Both the position numbers and the translations under genes were made by a program. A stretch of DNA of 32,265 nt from Bradyrhizobium sp. (lineage in GTDB: Bacteria; Pseudomonadota; Alphaproteobacteria; Rhizobiales; Xanthobacteraceae), in contig NZ_JAUYAN010000342.1 in the NCBI RefSeq assembly GCF_030693485.1, positions 1 through 32,265 of the forward strand. Reading direction: 5' to 3'. The stretch's first letter is position 1; each line of letters starts with the position of its first letter. Shown in pieces: positions 7,341 to 15,255 of this stretch. The notes below the pieces were generated by a model. That model was not told where the DNA came from. It searched no databases and saw only the letters and a program-made list of their open reading frames with translations.

Positions 7341-8918
7341 ATGAACAAGTTCGAACGGCAGGGCCATCACCCGGCTGACATCAAGACATTGCCCGAGACC
7401 ACCGCCGGCGATGCCTCGCCATTGCCGGGCGAGGTCATCGAACTTCGCGATGCGCCGCCGATCGCGCCGCAGGTGCCGCTGACGCAAGGCGAAGTCCGCA
7501 CCATCCTGATGAGCCTGCTGCTGACGATGTTTCTGGCCGCACTCGACCAGACCATCGTCGCCACCGCGCTGCCGACCATCGGCCGCCAGTTCAATGACGT
7601 CTCCAGCCTGGCCTGGGTGATCTCGGCCTATTTGCTGGCATCGACCGCAGTGGCGCCCTTGTTCGGCACGCTCAGCGACATCTACGGCCGCCGCGCCATG
7701 ATCATCGTCTCGCTCAGCCTGTTCGTCGCGGGCTCGGTGCTGTGCGCGCTGGCGCCGAACATCACGGTGCTGATCCTGGCGCGCGCGCTGCAGGGGCTCG
7801 GCGGCGGCGGCATCATGCCGATCGTGCAGACCGTGATTTCCGACGTGGTGAGCCCGCGCGAACGCGGCCAGTACCAGGCCTATTTCAGCGGCGTATGGGT
7901 GATCGGCGGCATCGGCGGGCCGATCCTCGGCGGCGTCTTCGCCGAGCACCTGCATTGGTCGATGATCTTCTGGATCAACGTGCCGCTCGCACTCGGCGCC
8001 CTGGCGCTGCTGCTGCCGAAGATGGGCAAGATCCCGGTGTTTCACCGCAGGCGCAAGGTCGACTGGCTCGGCGGCGTACTGCTGATGGCTTCCGCCGTCG
8101 TGATCATGCTGGTGCTGACCTGGGGCGGCAACCGCTATCAATGGCTGTCGCCTGTCATCATGGCGATGATAGGCGCTGCCATCGCATTCGCGCTGGCGTT
8201 CGTGTGGCATGCCCGCCATGCCGCCGAACCGTTCCTGCCGCTGCCGCTGCTGGGCGGATCGGTGGTGCCCTATGCGATGGCGGCCGGCAGCTGTGCGATG
8301 GGCGCGATGCTGGGGCTGACCGTGCATCTGCCGCTGTATTACGAAGTGGTCTATCGCCTCAGCGCCAGCGAGGCCGGTCTGGCGCTGATTCCGCTGGCGG
8401 CGGTTTCGACCGTCGGCGCCGCGATCGCGGGCAAGACCATGGCGCGCGCGAAACATTACAAGCGGGTGGCCATCGTCGGAACCGGGTGTGCGGTGCTGGC
8501 GGGAATTGCGCTCACGCTGGTGACGATGCCGCTGTGGGGGCTGCTGGCGTTGCTGTCGGTATACGCGCTCGGGCTCGGCACGGTATTTCCGGTCAGCGTG
8601 GTATCGGTGCAGAATACGGTGATGCGGTTCCAGGTCGGCACCGCCACCGGCGCGATGAATTTCTTTCGCGCGCTGATGGCGTCATTCATGGTGGCGGCGT
8701 TCAGCGCGATCCTGCTGATGTCGCTCGGCGCCGACGTCTCCCTCGGCGAGCATCGCGGTCCGGTGAATTCGATTGTCCCCGCCGACATGGTCGTGGCGTT
8801 CCGTTACGTGTTCGGAGCCGCCACCGCGCTGATCGCGATCTCGTTGCTGTGCATGATCCTGATGGAAGAAAAGCCGCTGGCCGGGCCGGCCGCGGTGCCG
8901 GCCGACCTGGCAGAGTAG
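7341..8918 (+). CDS. DHA2 (EmrB/QacA-type) drug:H+ antiporter, MFS
   Basis: A 525-residue inner-membrane transporter with about 14 hydrophobic segments after a hydrophilic N-terminus of some 50 residues. The first helix carries the LDQTIVATALPTI signature of the 14-helix DHA2 family. It is followed by a GTLSDIYGRR loop (motif A) and the RALQGLGGGGIMP tract. These proteins export hydrophobic drugs or cations in exchange for protons. No membrane fusion protein, outer-membrane channel or TetR/MarR regulator gene flanks it, so it probably works alone. The ATG at 7341 lacks a clear ribosome binding site; downstream methionines fall inside the first helix, so 7341 is kept. The substrate cannot be told. 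Confidence 0.92.
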   Translation: MNKFERQGHHPADIKTLPETTAGDASPLPGEVIELRDAPPIAPQVPLTQGEVRTILMSLLLTMFLAALDQTIVATALPTIGRQFNDVSSLAWVISAYLLASTAVAPLFGTLSDIYGRRAMIIVSLSLFVAGSVLCALAPNITVLILARALQGLGGGGIMPIVQTVISDVVSPRERGQYQAYFSGVWVIGGIGGPILGGVFAEHLHWSMIFWINVPLALGALALLLPKMGKIPVFHRRRKVDWLGGVLLMASAVVIMLVLTWGGNRYQWLSPVIMAMIGAAIAFALAFVWHARHAAEPFLPLPLLGGSVVPYAMAAGSCAMGAMLGLTVHLPLYYEVVYRLSASEAGLALIPLAAVSTVGAAIAGKTMARAKHYKRVAIVGTGCAVLAGIALTLVTMPLWGLLALLSVYALGLGTVFPVSVVSVQNTVMRFQVGTATGAMNFFRALMASFMVAAFSAILLMSLGADVSLGEHRGPVNSIVPADMVVAFRYVFGAATALIAISLLCMILMEEKPLAGPAAVPADLAE

Positions 8919-9005
8919 GCGCGGGCCGCGGCGGCTATCTATCGGCCTGCAATTCATCTAACAGCGGCCCCAGCAATCCAACATGGAACCCGACAGGAGC
9001 TCGTC

Positions 9006-9227
9006 ATGAGCAAAACCACTATTGAACAGACCAAGATGGGCACCGAGGGGATCGCCTTCTGCATCGCGCGGACCCTGATCGAACGCGATCCCTCGCTGAA
9101 GGCGCCGCTGCGCGCCAATCTGCGCAAGATGTGGGAACTGCTGGAAGAGCGCGAAGATCACGCCGCCGCCGACATGGTGGACACCATGATCAAGGCGCTC
9201 AACGATCCCGCATTTTTCAAGCCGTAA
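9006..9227 (+). CDS. Small hypothetical protein (73 residues)
   Basis: A short, charged, mostly helical cytoplasmic protein with no signal, membrane segment or recognised domain. The start ATG at 9006 has a good ribosome binding site (ACAGGAGCTCGTC). It contains two helical blocks separated near residue 30 (DPSLKAPLRANLRKMWELL), suggesting a helical hairpin. It sits 87 bases after the transporter gene on the same strand and about 300 bases before the response regulator, and nothing in context points to a role. I regard it as a real gene because of the ribosome binding site, GC-rich third codon positions and the absence of a competing frame. Confidence 0.7.
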   Translation: MSKTTIEQTKMGTEGIAFCIARTLIERDPSLKAPLRANLRKMWELLEEREDHAAADMVDTMIKALNDPAFFKP

Positions 9228-9532
9228 TCTTTGCTTCGGCGGCGCACTCTGGAGCTTGGACAAAAAAAGCGAAAACAACCCCATGCAATGAAAGCGGACC
9301 GGCCTGCAATACGCAACCTGATCGCATCCAGGAATCTTCATAAGATATTGATGTAACATGGATATTTCATAAATATCCTGATACCAGGAATTATTTTGCC
9401 GTCGAGGGAACCTTTTGCCTCCGCGCGCGTCTGCCTTAGCCCTGATAGCGCTCGGAAGGGCTCCGATGGCCGTGTCACGGCTGGACGAGTTCGATAGTCG
9501 CGATTCTGGTTGTCACGGCAGGAACAGTTTTC
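9228..9532 (+). promoter_or_regulatory. AT-rich control region upstream of the response regulator
   Basis: This 305-base gap holds no convincing gene. Its middle (about 9330-9400) is notably AT-rich for this genome. It contains two dyads sharing a CAT centre, ATCTT-CAT-AAGAT at 9334-9346 and GGATATTT-CAT-AAATATCC at 9360-9378, with centres exactly 29 bases apart. A small CCTG-N4-CAGG dyad follows. A weak EcfG-like element, GGAAC (9407-9411) with CGTC 16 bases on (9428-9431), lies about 100 bases before the response regulator. Together this looks like an operator and promoter region for the two-component genes. Confidence 0.4.
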
Positions 9533-9919
9533 ATGGCCGTGATACTTATCGTCGAAGACGATGGCTTTCTCCGCGACGACGCGGAGATGATGATTCAGGA
9601 TTTTGGTCACGACATCCTTTCGGCCAGTGACGTTGACGAGGCGCTTTCGCTGCTGCGGTCATCCTGCCGGATCGATGCGCTTTTCACCGATATCTACCTC
9701 AAGAGAGCGGTCCTCGGCGGGTATGAGGTTGCCGATCAGGCGATCAAGCTCCGGTTGAATCTGCCGGTGCTCTATACGACCGGCAATATCATTGACGACA
9801 AGATGAAGATGTTGTTTGTCGACGGCGCGCACTTCCTGCAGAAGCCCTACACCCGATTTCAGCTTCAGAACTCCGTCGAAATGCTGCTCGCACCGGCAGC
9901 TTTGAGTGCGCGCCATTGA
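9533..9919 (+). CDS. Single-domain response regulator (receiver only)
   Basis: A 128-residue CheY-like protein consisting of a receiver domain with no output domain. The acidic pair is EDD at residues 8-10, the phosphoacceptor is Asp53 (DALFTDIYL), the conserved Thr lies in VLYTTGN and the Lys in FLQKPYT. The start ATG at 9533 has AGGAAC about nine bases upstream. It is followed after 42 bases by a hybrid histidine kinase on the same strand, so the two are almost certainly cotranscribed. It is likely a phosphorylation partner or phosphate sink of that kinase, whose Hpt domain could pass phosphate to it. A receiver without output may act by protein-protein contact. Confidence 0.9.
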   Translation: MAVILIVEDDGFLRDDAEMMIQDFGHDILSASDVDEALSLLRSSCRIDALFTDIYLKRAVLGGYEVADQAIKLRLNLPVLYTTGNIIDDKMKMLFVDGAHFLQKPYTRFQLQNSVEMLLAPAALSARH

Positions 9920-9961
9920 TCCGCTGAGCTGCCCCAGGCAAAAATTATCGGGAGAAGTACC

Positions 9962-12900
9962 TTGACCGCTGGAGACGACGGGACGAGGACACGCATCGGC
10001 GTCTCCGAGAGCACTGGAGACGCCGTGCCGAAACAGGCTGAAGACGTCCTGCTGAAGGCGGGTGCGCTGCAGAGCGCGATCTTCAACAGCGCCAATTTCT
10101 CCAGCATCGCCACCGATGCCAGGGGTGTCATTCAGATCTTCAACGTCGGCGCCGAGCGGATGCTCGGTTTCACGGCCGCGGAGGTGACCAACAAGATCAC
10201 GCCGGCTGACATTTCCGATCCGGCCGAACTGATCGCGCGCGCCAAGGCGCTCAGCGTCGAGTTTGCGACCCCGATCACGCCGGGATTCGAAGCGCTGGTG
10301 TTCAAGGCTTCGCGCGGTATCGAGGATATCTATGAGCTGACCTATATCCGCAAGGATGGCAGCCGGTTCGGGGCGGTATTGTCGGTCACCGCACTGCGCG
10401 ATGCGCAGGATGTCATCATCGGTTATCTCCTGATCGGCACCGACAACACTGCACGCCAGCAGGCGGAAGAAGCGCTGGTGAAGGCGGGAGCCTTGCAGAG
10501 CGCGATCTTCAACAGCGCCAATTTCTCCAGCATCGCCACCGACGCCAAGGGCGTCATTCAGATCTTCAATGTCGGCGCCGAACGGATGCTTGGTTATGCC
10601 GCCGCCGACGTCATGAACAAGGTCACGCCAGCCGATATTTCCGATCCGCCGGAGTTGATCGCGCGCGCCAGGGCGCTGAGCGCCGAGTTCGCGACCCCGA
10701 TCACGCCGGGCTTCGAGGCGCTGGTGTTCAAGGCCTCGCGCGGCATCGAGGACATCTATGAGCTGACCTATATCCGCAAGGATGGCAGTCGGTTCCCGGC
10801 GGTTGTATCGGTCACCGCGCTGCGCGACGCCCAGGGCACCATCATCGGTTATCTGCTGATCGGCACCGACAACAGCGCGCGCAAGCAGGCCGAGGAGGCG
10901 CTGCACACGGCGGGAGCCTTGCAGAGCGCGATTTTCAACAGCGCCAACTTCTCCAGCATCGCCACCGACGCCAAGGGTGTCATTCAGATCTTCAACGTCG
11001 GTGCCCAGCGGATGCTCGGCTACGCGGCGGCCGACGTGATGAACAAGATCACGCCGGCTGACATTTCCGATCCGCTGGAGCTGATCGCGCGCGCCACAGC
11101 GCTCAGCGTCGAGCTCGGCACGCCGATCACACCGGGCTTCGAGGCGCTGGTGTTCAAGGCCTCGCGCGAAATCGAAGACATTTATGAGCTGACCTACATC
11201 CGCAAGGACGGCAGCCGGTTCCCGGCGGTAGTCTCGGTCACGGCGCTGCGCGACGCGCAGGGCGCGATCATCGGATATCTCCTGATCGGCACCGACAACA
11301 CCGCGCGCAAACTGGTCGAAGCCGAGCAGAAAAAATCGGATCAGCGCCTGCGCGACCAGCAATTCTACACCCGCTCGCTGATCGAATCCAACATCGATGC
11401 GCTCATGACGACCGATCCGTCCGGCATCATCACCGACGTCAACAAGCAGATGGAGGCGTTGACCGGGTGCACGCGTGACGAGCTGATTGGCGCGCCGTTC
11501 AAGGGGTACTTTACCGATCCGGAGCGAGCCGAAGACGGGATCAAGCGCGTGCTGAGTGAAAAATCGGTCACCGACTATGAGCTGACGGCGCGCGCCCGCG
11601 ACGGCAAGCAGACGGTGGTTTCGTACAACGCGACCACTTTTTATGACCGCGACCGTACCCTGCAGGGCGTGTTCGCCGCGGCCCGCGACGTCACCGAGCG
11701 CAAGCGGGTAGAGGCGGAATTGCAGCAGGCCAAGGCCGCTGCCGAGAGCGCGAGCCGGACCAAATCGGATTTTCTGGCCAGCATGAGTCACGAGATCCGA
11801 ACGCCGATGAATTCGATCATGGGCATTGCGGACCTGCTCGCGAAGACCACGTTGTCGCCCGAGCAAGACAAGTATGTGCAAATCTTTCGCCGCGCAGGCG
11901 ACAACCTGTTGAATCTCATCAACGACATCCTCGATCTTTCCAAGGTCGAAGCCTCGCAGCTCGAGCTGGAACGAACGGGCTTCTCGTTGAACGATCACCT
12001 TGAGAAGGTGACAGAGATGGTAGCGGCTCGGGCCCATGAAAAAGGGCTGACGCTGGTGTGCGAGATCGCGCCGGACGTGCCCACCGATCTGGTTGGCGAT
12101 CCGACACGGCTGCGGCAGGTGCTGCTCAACCTGATCGGCAACGCCATCAAGTTCACGCAATTCGGCGGCGTATCGCTGTGTGTAACCCGCGATGCGGACT
12201 CTTCGATCCCGGCGGCATTGCGGTTCACCGTCACCGATACCGGCATCGGCATTCCCGACGAGAAATTGGACCAGGTGTTTGAGCGCTTCACGCAAGCCGA
12301 CTCATCCACCACGCGCAGGTTCGGAGGCTCGGGTCTGGGGCTCACGATTTCGAAGCGTCTGGTGGAACTGATGGCTGGGCGCATCTGGGTCGAAAGCGAA
12401 GTCGGCGAGGGCAGCGTGTTTGCTTTCACCGTGCCCATCGAGATCTGGGCGGCGGCCAATCGGCCAGCGGTCGCTCCGGTCGGCACGGGTCCCGAGCCGC
12501 CACTGCCGGCGCTGCGAATTCTATTGGTGGAGGACTCTCCCGACAATTGCACGATCGTAGTGGCCTATCTCGATGACACACCGTACCGGGTCGAAATCGC
12601 CGGGACCGGGGCCATCGCCTGTAAAATGTTTGAGGCCGGCCGCTACGACCTCGTCCTGATGGATCGGCAAATGCCGGTCATGGATGGCTTGACGGCGACG
12701 CGGACCATTCGAGCCTGGGAACGAGCGAACGGCCGGCTGCCTACACCGATCATTGCATTGACGGCTTCCGCCTTGAAGGGGGACAGGGAGCAGTGCCTGG
12801 CGGCGGGATGCACGGCTTTCTTGACGAAGCCAATCAAGCAAGAGGTTCTGCTTCAAGCGATCAAGGAGCACTCCGTGGTTGCACTCACGTTATCAGCGCA

Positions 12901-13222
12901 TGAAGATAGACCGATGGACCAGATGCTGTTGCGCGTGAACCGAAAATTGACCGATCGGATTCCCGCCTATTTGCAGAACTGCCGGCGGAATGTCATCACG
13001 ATGCGGGACGCGCTGGATCGGGTTGATTTCGAAACCGTCACCAGTCTGGGGCACCAGATGCGGGGTTCCGGAGGCTCCTATGGATTTCAGGCCATCACCG
13101 ACATCGGCGCCGCCCTTGAGGACGCCGCCGGGAGCGCCGACAATGATGTGTCGCGCAAATGGGTAAACGAATTGTCGCTCTATCTGGACGGTATCGGCAC
13201 CGATGTCCGTACAGGACCATAG
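9962..13222 (+). CDS. Hybrid histidine kinase with triplicated PAS units, REC and Hpt domains
   Basis: A 1086-residue cytoplasmic sensor without membrane segments. In order it has three near-identical PAS units (about residues 32-173, 174-315, 316-457), a fourth unrelated PAS (about 465-585), and HisKA with His610 in SMSHEIRTPMN. The HATPase follows, with N box (LLNLIGNAIKFT), DTGIGIP and GGSGLGL. It ends with a receiver with Asp901 (LVLMDRQMPVMDG) and an Hpt-like domain with His1031 (LGHQMRGSGGSYGF). A complete His-Asp-His relay is therefore present in one chain, ready to hand phosphate to the receiver protein encoded just upstream. The start is a TTG at 9962 preceded by GGGAGAAG. The signal is unknown; a redox or ligand cue through the PAS units is possible. 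Confidence 0.93.
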   Translation: MTAGDDGTRTRIGVSESTGDAVPKQAEDVLLKAGALQSAIFNSANFSSIATDARGVIQIFNVGAERMLGFTAAEVTNKITPADISDPAELIARAKALSVEFATPITPGFEALVFKASRGIEDIYELTYIRKDGSRFGAVLSVTALRDAQDVIIGYLLIGTDNTARQQAEEALVKAGALQSAIFNSANFSSIATDAKGVIQIFNVGAERMLGYAAADVMNKVTPADISDPPELIARARALSAEFATPITPGFEALVFKASRGIEDIYELTYIRKDGSRFPAVVSVTALRDAQGTIIGYLLIGTDNSARKQAEEALHTAGALQSAIFNSANFSSIATDAKGVIQIFNVGAQRMLGYAAADVMNKITPADISDPLELIARATALSVELGTPITPGFEALVFKASREIEDIYELTYIRKDGSRFPAVVSVTALRDAQGAIIGYLLIGTDNTARKLVEAEQKKSDQRLRDQQFYTRSLIESNIDALMTTDPSGIITDVNKQMEALTGCTRDELIGAPFKGYFTDPERAEDGIKRVLSEKSVTDYELTARARDGKQTVVSYNATTFYDRDRTLQGVFAAARDVTERKRVEAELQQAKAAAESASRTKSDFLASMSHEIRTPMNSIMGIADLLAKTTLSPEQDKYVQIFRRAGDNLLNLINDILDLSKVEASQLELERTGFSLNDHLEKVTEMVAARAHEKGLTLVCEIAPDVPTDLVGDPTRLRQVLLNLIGNAIKFTQFGGVSLCVTRDADSSIPAALRFTVTDTGIGIPDEKLDQVFERFTQADSSTTRRFGGSGLGLTISKRLVELMAGRIWVESEVGEGSVFAFTVPIEIWAAANRPAVAPVGTGPEPPLPALRILLVEDSPDNCTIVVAYLDDTPYRVEIAGTGAIACKMFEAGRYDLVLMDRQMPVMDGLTATRTIRAWERANGRLPTPIIALTASALKGDREQCLAAGCTAFLTKPIKQEVLLQAIKEHSVVALTLSAHEDRPMDQMLLRVNRKLTDRIPAYLQNCRRNVITMRDALDRVDFETVTSLGHQMRGSGGSYGFQAITDIGAALEDAAGSADNDVSRKWVNELSLYLDGIGTDVRTGP
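10051..11328 (+). repeat. Three in-frame tandem copies of a 426-bp PAS-coding unit
   Basis: Matching positions recur at 10071, 10497 and 10923, and again at 10861 and 11287, giving an exact period of 426 bases (142 codons). I count 16 amino-acid differences in 142 between the first two units and a similar number between the second and third. Boundaries are approximate because the repeat is continuous. It lies wholly inside the hybrid kinase gene. Confidence 0.95.
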
Positions 13223-13282
13223 AGCAATTTCTACTCCCGATGCTTCATCCTTCGCGACCTGTCGTTTGGTGATGCTCTAGCT

Positions 13283-13429
13283 CTACTCCCCTCCCTCCAC
13301 GCGCCCTTGCGCGTGGCGGGGAGGGGTCGGGGGTGGGGGGTCTATCAGCGCATTCGATTGGCGGCGAATTTGCGGAAGCACCCCCCACCCCCGACCCCTC
13401 CCCGCCGCTTCGCGGAGGGATGGGAGTAG
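13283..13429. repeat. Large nested inverted repeat between convergent genes
   Basis: A perfect 27-base inverted repeat (13315-13341 with 13380-13406) encloses a 39-base loop. Outside it the homology continues to CTACTCCC at 13283 and GGGAGTAG ending at 13429. Each arm also has its own small hairpin, such as CCACGCG/CGCGTGG on the left. It lies just past the stops of the hybrid kinase and the oppositely oriented thiamine-diphosphate enzyme. It may act as a bidirectional terminator, and it has the look of a dispersed extragenic palindrome. Confidence 0.85.
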
Positions 13430-13448
13430 ATGCCTTGGCGAGCGCCGG

Positions 13449-15083
13449 TCACGTTCCCGGCCGCGACACCTCGGTCTCCTTTGACGTGATGAACTCCAGC
13501 AGCACCGGGATGCCTTCCCTGGTCTTGGCGATGCCGCGCCGGATGGCGGGGATGATGTCTTCCGGTTTTGTAATCCGCTCGCCATAGCCGCCGAAGGCCC
13601 GCGCCATTGCGGCGTAGTCGCCGGAGATGTCGGTCGAGCGATATTTTTCGGTCGAGATCGGCATCACCTTCAATTCGATCGCCATGCTGAAATTGTTCAG
13701 CAGGATCGACATGATCGGGATTCGCTCGCGCACCGCGGTCTCGAAATCCATGCCGGTAAAACCGATCGCGGCGTCACCCCAGACGTTGATGCAGAGTTTG
13801 TCGGGCTTTGCCAGTTTGGCGCCCATGGCGAGGCCCAAACCGTAACCGAGCTGGGTGGTCTTGCCCCAGCCGATATAGGACAGCGGCTCGACCGCCTTCC
13901 AGAACGGCGAGAGCTGGTCGCGCGGACTGCCGGCATCATGGGTGATGATGGTGTTCCTGATGTCGACGGTATGCTGCAGATCCCACAGCACGCGGTAGGG
14001 ATTGAGCGGGGCGTCGTTGTGGGTCAGCTTCGGCAGCCACTTCGCCAGCCACTCCTTATGCGACGCCGCAATCTCGGCGGCGACGGCGCTGGCGTCGCGA
14101 TCGGTGGTGACGGTCTTGTTGATCTCTTCCAGCAGCGCGTCGAGCACGAGGCCGGCGTCGCCGACCAGTCCGATCTGGGCCTCGACGTCCTTGTTGAGAT
14201 GCGCGGGGTCGAGCGTCGAATGGATGATGGTCTTGCCCTTGGGCATGGCGATGCCGAACGAGGTCTCCGTAAAGGAGCAGCCGATGCCGAAGATCACGTC
14301 GGCCTCGGCGAGGAATTTCGGCACCGCGCGCGGCACGGCCAGGCCGCCGGAGCCAAGCGAGAGCGGGTGGTCTTCCGGAAACGACGATTTGCCGCCGAGG
14401 CTGGTGGTGACGGGAATGCCGAGCCGTTCGGCGAGCCGTTTCAGCTGCGGCCATGCCCGGGCGTAATGCACGCCCTGGCCGGCGTAGATCACCGACCGTT
14501 TCGCCGCTACCAGCACGGCGGCGGCTTCCTTGATGTGCACCGGATCGGCGCCGTAGCGGGTGCGCAGTACCGGGGTGTAGTTCAGCGGCTCCGGCACATC
14601 CTCGTTCCACATATCGGCGGGAATTTCCACGATCACCGGTCCGCCACGGCCGTTCTTCAGCTTTGTAAAGGCGCGGCGAAAAATGTTGCAGACTTCGGCG
14701 GCGATGTTGATCGGTTCGGACGATTTTGAGAACGCCCGCATCGCCTGGCTGGAATTGAAGTTCGGATCGATGTGGGCCAGCCGCCGCGCGTATCCCATCG
14801 GCAGCACCAGCACGGGTACCGATTCGCCGTAGCATTGCGCCACGCCGCCCATGGCGTTTTCGGCGCCCGGGCCGTGCTGCATGCAGAACGCGCCGATGGT
14901 ATGCCCCGAGGTGACCCGGGAGATCGCGTCCGCCATGTGGATGCCGATGCGTTCCTGCCGCACCATCACGGGGCGGATGTCGGCTGCCGCGGCGTGCTCG
15001 ATCAGGTGATTGACCGGATAGCCGCAGAGGATCTCGATACCCTCCCGCTTCATGATTTCTGCGATCGCGGTGCCGAGCTTCAT
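13449..15083 (-). CDS. Thiamine-diphosphate-dependent enzyme of the acetolactate synthase-like family
   Basis: A 544-residue protein with the three-domain plan of ALS/oxalyl-CoA decarboxylase-type enzymes. The N-terminal pyrimidine-binding domain has the cofactor-activating Glu in MVRQERIGIHMAD. The central domain includes a GIGCSFTET tract. The C-terminal diphosphate-binding domain has the GDAAIGFTGMDFE...LLNN motif (GD...NN). Activity should be decarboxylation or carboligation of a 2-oxo acid or related compound. No small regulatory subunit gene is adjacent, which argues against a biosynthetic acetolactate synthase. The ATG at 15083 follows AAGGGGAGAG. The gene is 162 bases downstream of the ribonuclease-like gene on the same strand and might be read through from that operon. 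The substrate is unknown. Confidence 0.82.
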   Translation of the reverse strand: MKLGTAIAEIMKREGIEILCGYPVNHLIEHAAAADIRPVMVRQERIGIHMADAISRVTSGHTIGAFCMQHGPGAENAMGGVAQCYGESVPVLVLPMGYARRLAHIDPNFNSSQAMRAFSKSSEPINIAAEVCNIFRRAFTKLKNGRGGPVIVEIPADMWNEDVPEPLNYTPVLRTRYGADPVHIKEAAAVLVAAKRSVIYAGQGVHYARAWPQLKRLAERLGIPVTTSLGGKSSFPEDHPLSLGSGGLAVPRAVPKFLAEADVIFGIGCSFTETSFGIAMPKGKTIIHSTLDPAHLNKDVEAQIGLVGDAGLVLDALLEEINKTVTTDRDASAVAAEIAASHKEWLAKWLPKLTHNDAPLNPYRVLWDLQHTVDIRNTIITHDAGSPRDQLSPFWKAVEPLSYIGWGKTTQLGYGLGLAMGAKLAKPDKLCINVWGDAAIGFTGMDFETAVRERIPIMSILLNNFSMAIELKVMPISTEKYRSTDISGDYAAMARAFGGYGERITKPEDIIPAIRRGIAKTREGIPVLLEFITSKETEVSRPGT

Positions 15084-15239
15084 GCCGTGCTCTCCCCTTG
15101 AAATGGCCGATGTTGAGGGCTCGGCCTGTGACAGGTAGTTGGAACAGGAATCCCGCGTCCGGTAAAGCGCGGGCGCGGGCTGTCCCGCGAGGCCCTGATA
15201 TGCACCACGTCGGCACCTGGCGGCATCTGCCCCGTCGGG

Positions 15240-15255
15240 CCGGCTTCAGCCGGCT
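15240..15255 (-). terminator. Hairpin at the ribonuclease-like gene's stop codon
   Basis: GCCGGC-TGAA-GCCGGC on the minus strand forms a 6-base GC stem with the stop codon TGA in the loop. No T run follows, so it may be a weak terminator or an mRNA end structure at the close of the three-gene operon. Confidence 0.3.

Noticed and set aside
7290..8456. A 388-codon minus-strand frame opposite the transporter
   Set aside because: The His/Arg/Gln-rich low-complexity product is typical of antisense frames in GC-rich genes. The transporter on the plus strand is certain.
9407..9431. EcfG promoter before the response regulator (GGAAC-N16-CGTC)
   Set aside because: The -10 element differs from CGTT, so I only mention it within the control region and do not count it as a separate promoter.
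9659..12295. An 878-codon open frame on the minus strand opposite the hybrid kinase
   Set aside because: It is a by-product of GC-rich codon usage and is itself threefold repetitive because the kinase PAS units are. The sense strand encodes a complete kinase with all motifs, and the antisense product has no recognisable domain.
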